Assembly (NCBI GenBank): GCA_017463155.1
Contig: JAFTPT010000044.1
Span: 59,779 to 123,778, forward strand
Direction of reading: 5' to 3'
Origin: Blautia sp.
GTDB taxonomy: Bacteria; Bacillota; Clostridia; Lachnospirales; Lachnospiraceae
DNA length: 64,000 nt
Below are positions 63,100 to 64,000 of this stretch, in pieces (the stretch's first letter is position 1; each line of letters starts with the position of its first letter). The position numbers and the translations under genes were made by a program. The notes under the pieces are model-generated. The model did no database searches and was not told the origin of the DNA. It was given only the letters and a program-made list of their open reading frames with translations.

Positions 63100-63759
63100 A
63101 TGTCAGAAAAAATGCTCGTAACGCAGGCGCTGGATGAGCGCGACCTGTTGGTGAAGAAGATCGGGGACAAAATCAGCAGAATCAAGCTGGTCGATACAAA
63201 GAAACGCAATGAAGAGAAAACGGTTGACAGCCGGGTCACCCCGGAGGAATTTGAAGGCACGGCGTCGGCGGCATATCAGTCCATCATGGATCTGATCGAC
63301 CGGTTCCAGCGTATTGATGCTGCGATCGTGGCTTCCAATGCGGCCAACACGGTGAAGACCAGTTATGGTGAATTCACGGTGGCCGGCGCGATTGCGCTGA
63401 GAAATCGTCTCAAAGGCGCCGGTATCTATGACGAAAAAGGCGCTTTCGAAGAACGACTGTCGGACCTGTTGGAGCGTCAGTATCAGACGGCGGTTCAGGC
63501 GGCGGAGTATAAGAACAAAGGCCTGGAATCACAGGCCGAAACGATGCGCCTCTCCATTCTGGGGAAGGACAGCAAGACAAAGGATACGAAGCCGCTGGAA
63601 GTGGTGGATGCCTATATCCGGGAGAATACTACCGAGGTCATCGATCCGCTGGATACCCAGAAAAAGGTGCAGGAACTGCGGGAGAGAATGGATACGCTAC
63701 TGACAGAGCTGGATACGCAGATCAAGGTCAGCAACGCTACCACCATGATTGAATTCTGA
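63100..63759 (+). CDS. DIP1984/DUF6847 family protein
   Basis: 219 residues, mainly helical: MSEKMLVTQALDERDLLVKKI at the start, then IDLIDRFQRID-type coil and SNAANTVKTSYGEFTVAGAIALRNRL (split). This matches the DIP1984 family, which has no known activity. GGAGGAA stands before the ATG. It is the last gene of the plus-strand series before the IS630-like element. Confidence 0.7.
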   Translation: MSEKMLVTQALDERDLLVKKIGDKISRIKLVDTKKRNEEKTVDSRVTPEEFEGTASAAYQSIMDLIDRFQRIDAAIVASNAANTVKTSYGEFTVAGAIALRNRLKGAGIYDEKGAFEERLSDLLERQYQTAVQAAEYKNKGLESQAETMRLSILGKDSKTKDTKPLEVVDAYIRENTTEVIDPLDTQKKVQELRERMDTLLTELDTQIKVSNATTMIEF

Positions 63760-63944
63760 TAATTATGCCTGCCATACGAAAGCCCTAAACCCGCTTTCCC
63801 CGCAGAGGGGTTATTCTGCATTGGCTTGCCCGTCGCCCCAGTACGGGCTTCAAAAGCTCTCTAGTATAACATCTTTTAAATAACTGGACTTATTATCTTT
63901 CTTGTGGTATATTATCTCCAGCAAAAAAACTGGAGGACATCACC

Positions 63945-64000
63945 ATGGGAAGAAAAGCAGCTGCTCTTGCTTTGTCTGCAGAAGACAGAGCTTATCTTGA
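63945..64000 (+). mobile_element. IS630-type transposase, 5' end only
   Basis: The first 18 codons, MGRKAAALALSAEDRAYLE in part, follow a GGAGG site and run off the window. The opening resembles the IS630 HTH transposases. The 185 bases before it contain a GCCCGT/ACGGGC hairpin (63828-63848). Confidence 0.55.

Overview
The window looks like a chromosomal segment of a Clostridia bacterium, most likely a Lachnospiraceae relative. The reasons are the AddA/AddB pair in place of RecBCD, Hsp33, a two-domain glutamine-dependent NadE, a CIRCE-controlled clpB, strong GGAGG ribosome binding sites and DUF4250. This is an inference from gene content; no rRNA or tRNA gene is visible to settle the taxonomy.

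Layout. (1) 1-17.6 kb is GC-rich core: the end of an AAA/DUF4143 protein, clpB, DUF4250, a secreted FN3 protein, a truncated vapC, a lipoprotein, a methyltransferase, hslO, nadE, addB and addA, closed by a strong bidirectional terminator. (2) 17.6-21.7 kb is accessory: an Rpn-type nuclease gene with a duplicated 3' end, a 0.3 kb element ended by palindromes, and a TnpB-like protein whose three RuvC catalytic positions all appear to be lost. (3) 21.8-41.9 kb is a surface polysaccharide locus: initiating sugar transferase, a TasA/SipW pair, PssD/PssE, further glycosyltransferases, a Wzy-like polymerase, an acyltransferase switched off at a G10 tract, Wzx, a TagF-like transferase, an aminotransferase, GNAT, a cytidylyltransferase-oxidoreductase fusion, and choline uptake and activation (BCCT, LicA, LicC). 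(4) 42.0-45.1 kb is a three-gene cassette of unknown function with a membrane protein. (5) 45.1-48.5 kb is a minus-strand element of three tyrosine-recombinase-related genes plus an XRE gene, abutting an epimerase gene cut off after about 12 codons. (6) 48.6-53.3 kb holds a regulator and rfbA-rfbB-rfbD-rfbC for dTDP-L-rhamnose. (7) 53.4-63.8 kb is a plus-strand mobile module: XRE regulators, a catalytically dead serine-recombinase relative, an atypical large serine recombinase, two ParB-like proteins and several unknowns. The window ends in the start of an IS630-type transposase.

How the genes work together. Regions 3 and 6 together could build, modify, polymerise and export a rhamnose-containing glycan carrying phosphoglycerol-like and phosphocholine-like groups, with acylation subject to phase variation. 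Several rearrangements fall on the 5' ends of Rossmann-fold sugar genes: a truncated epimerase and an rfbD with a duplicated start. The strongest leads for undescribed biology are the nuclease-dead TnpB relative, the phase-variable acyltransferase, the dead/active serine recombinase pair with a shared C-terminal domain, and the 42-45 kb cassette.
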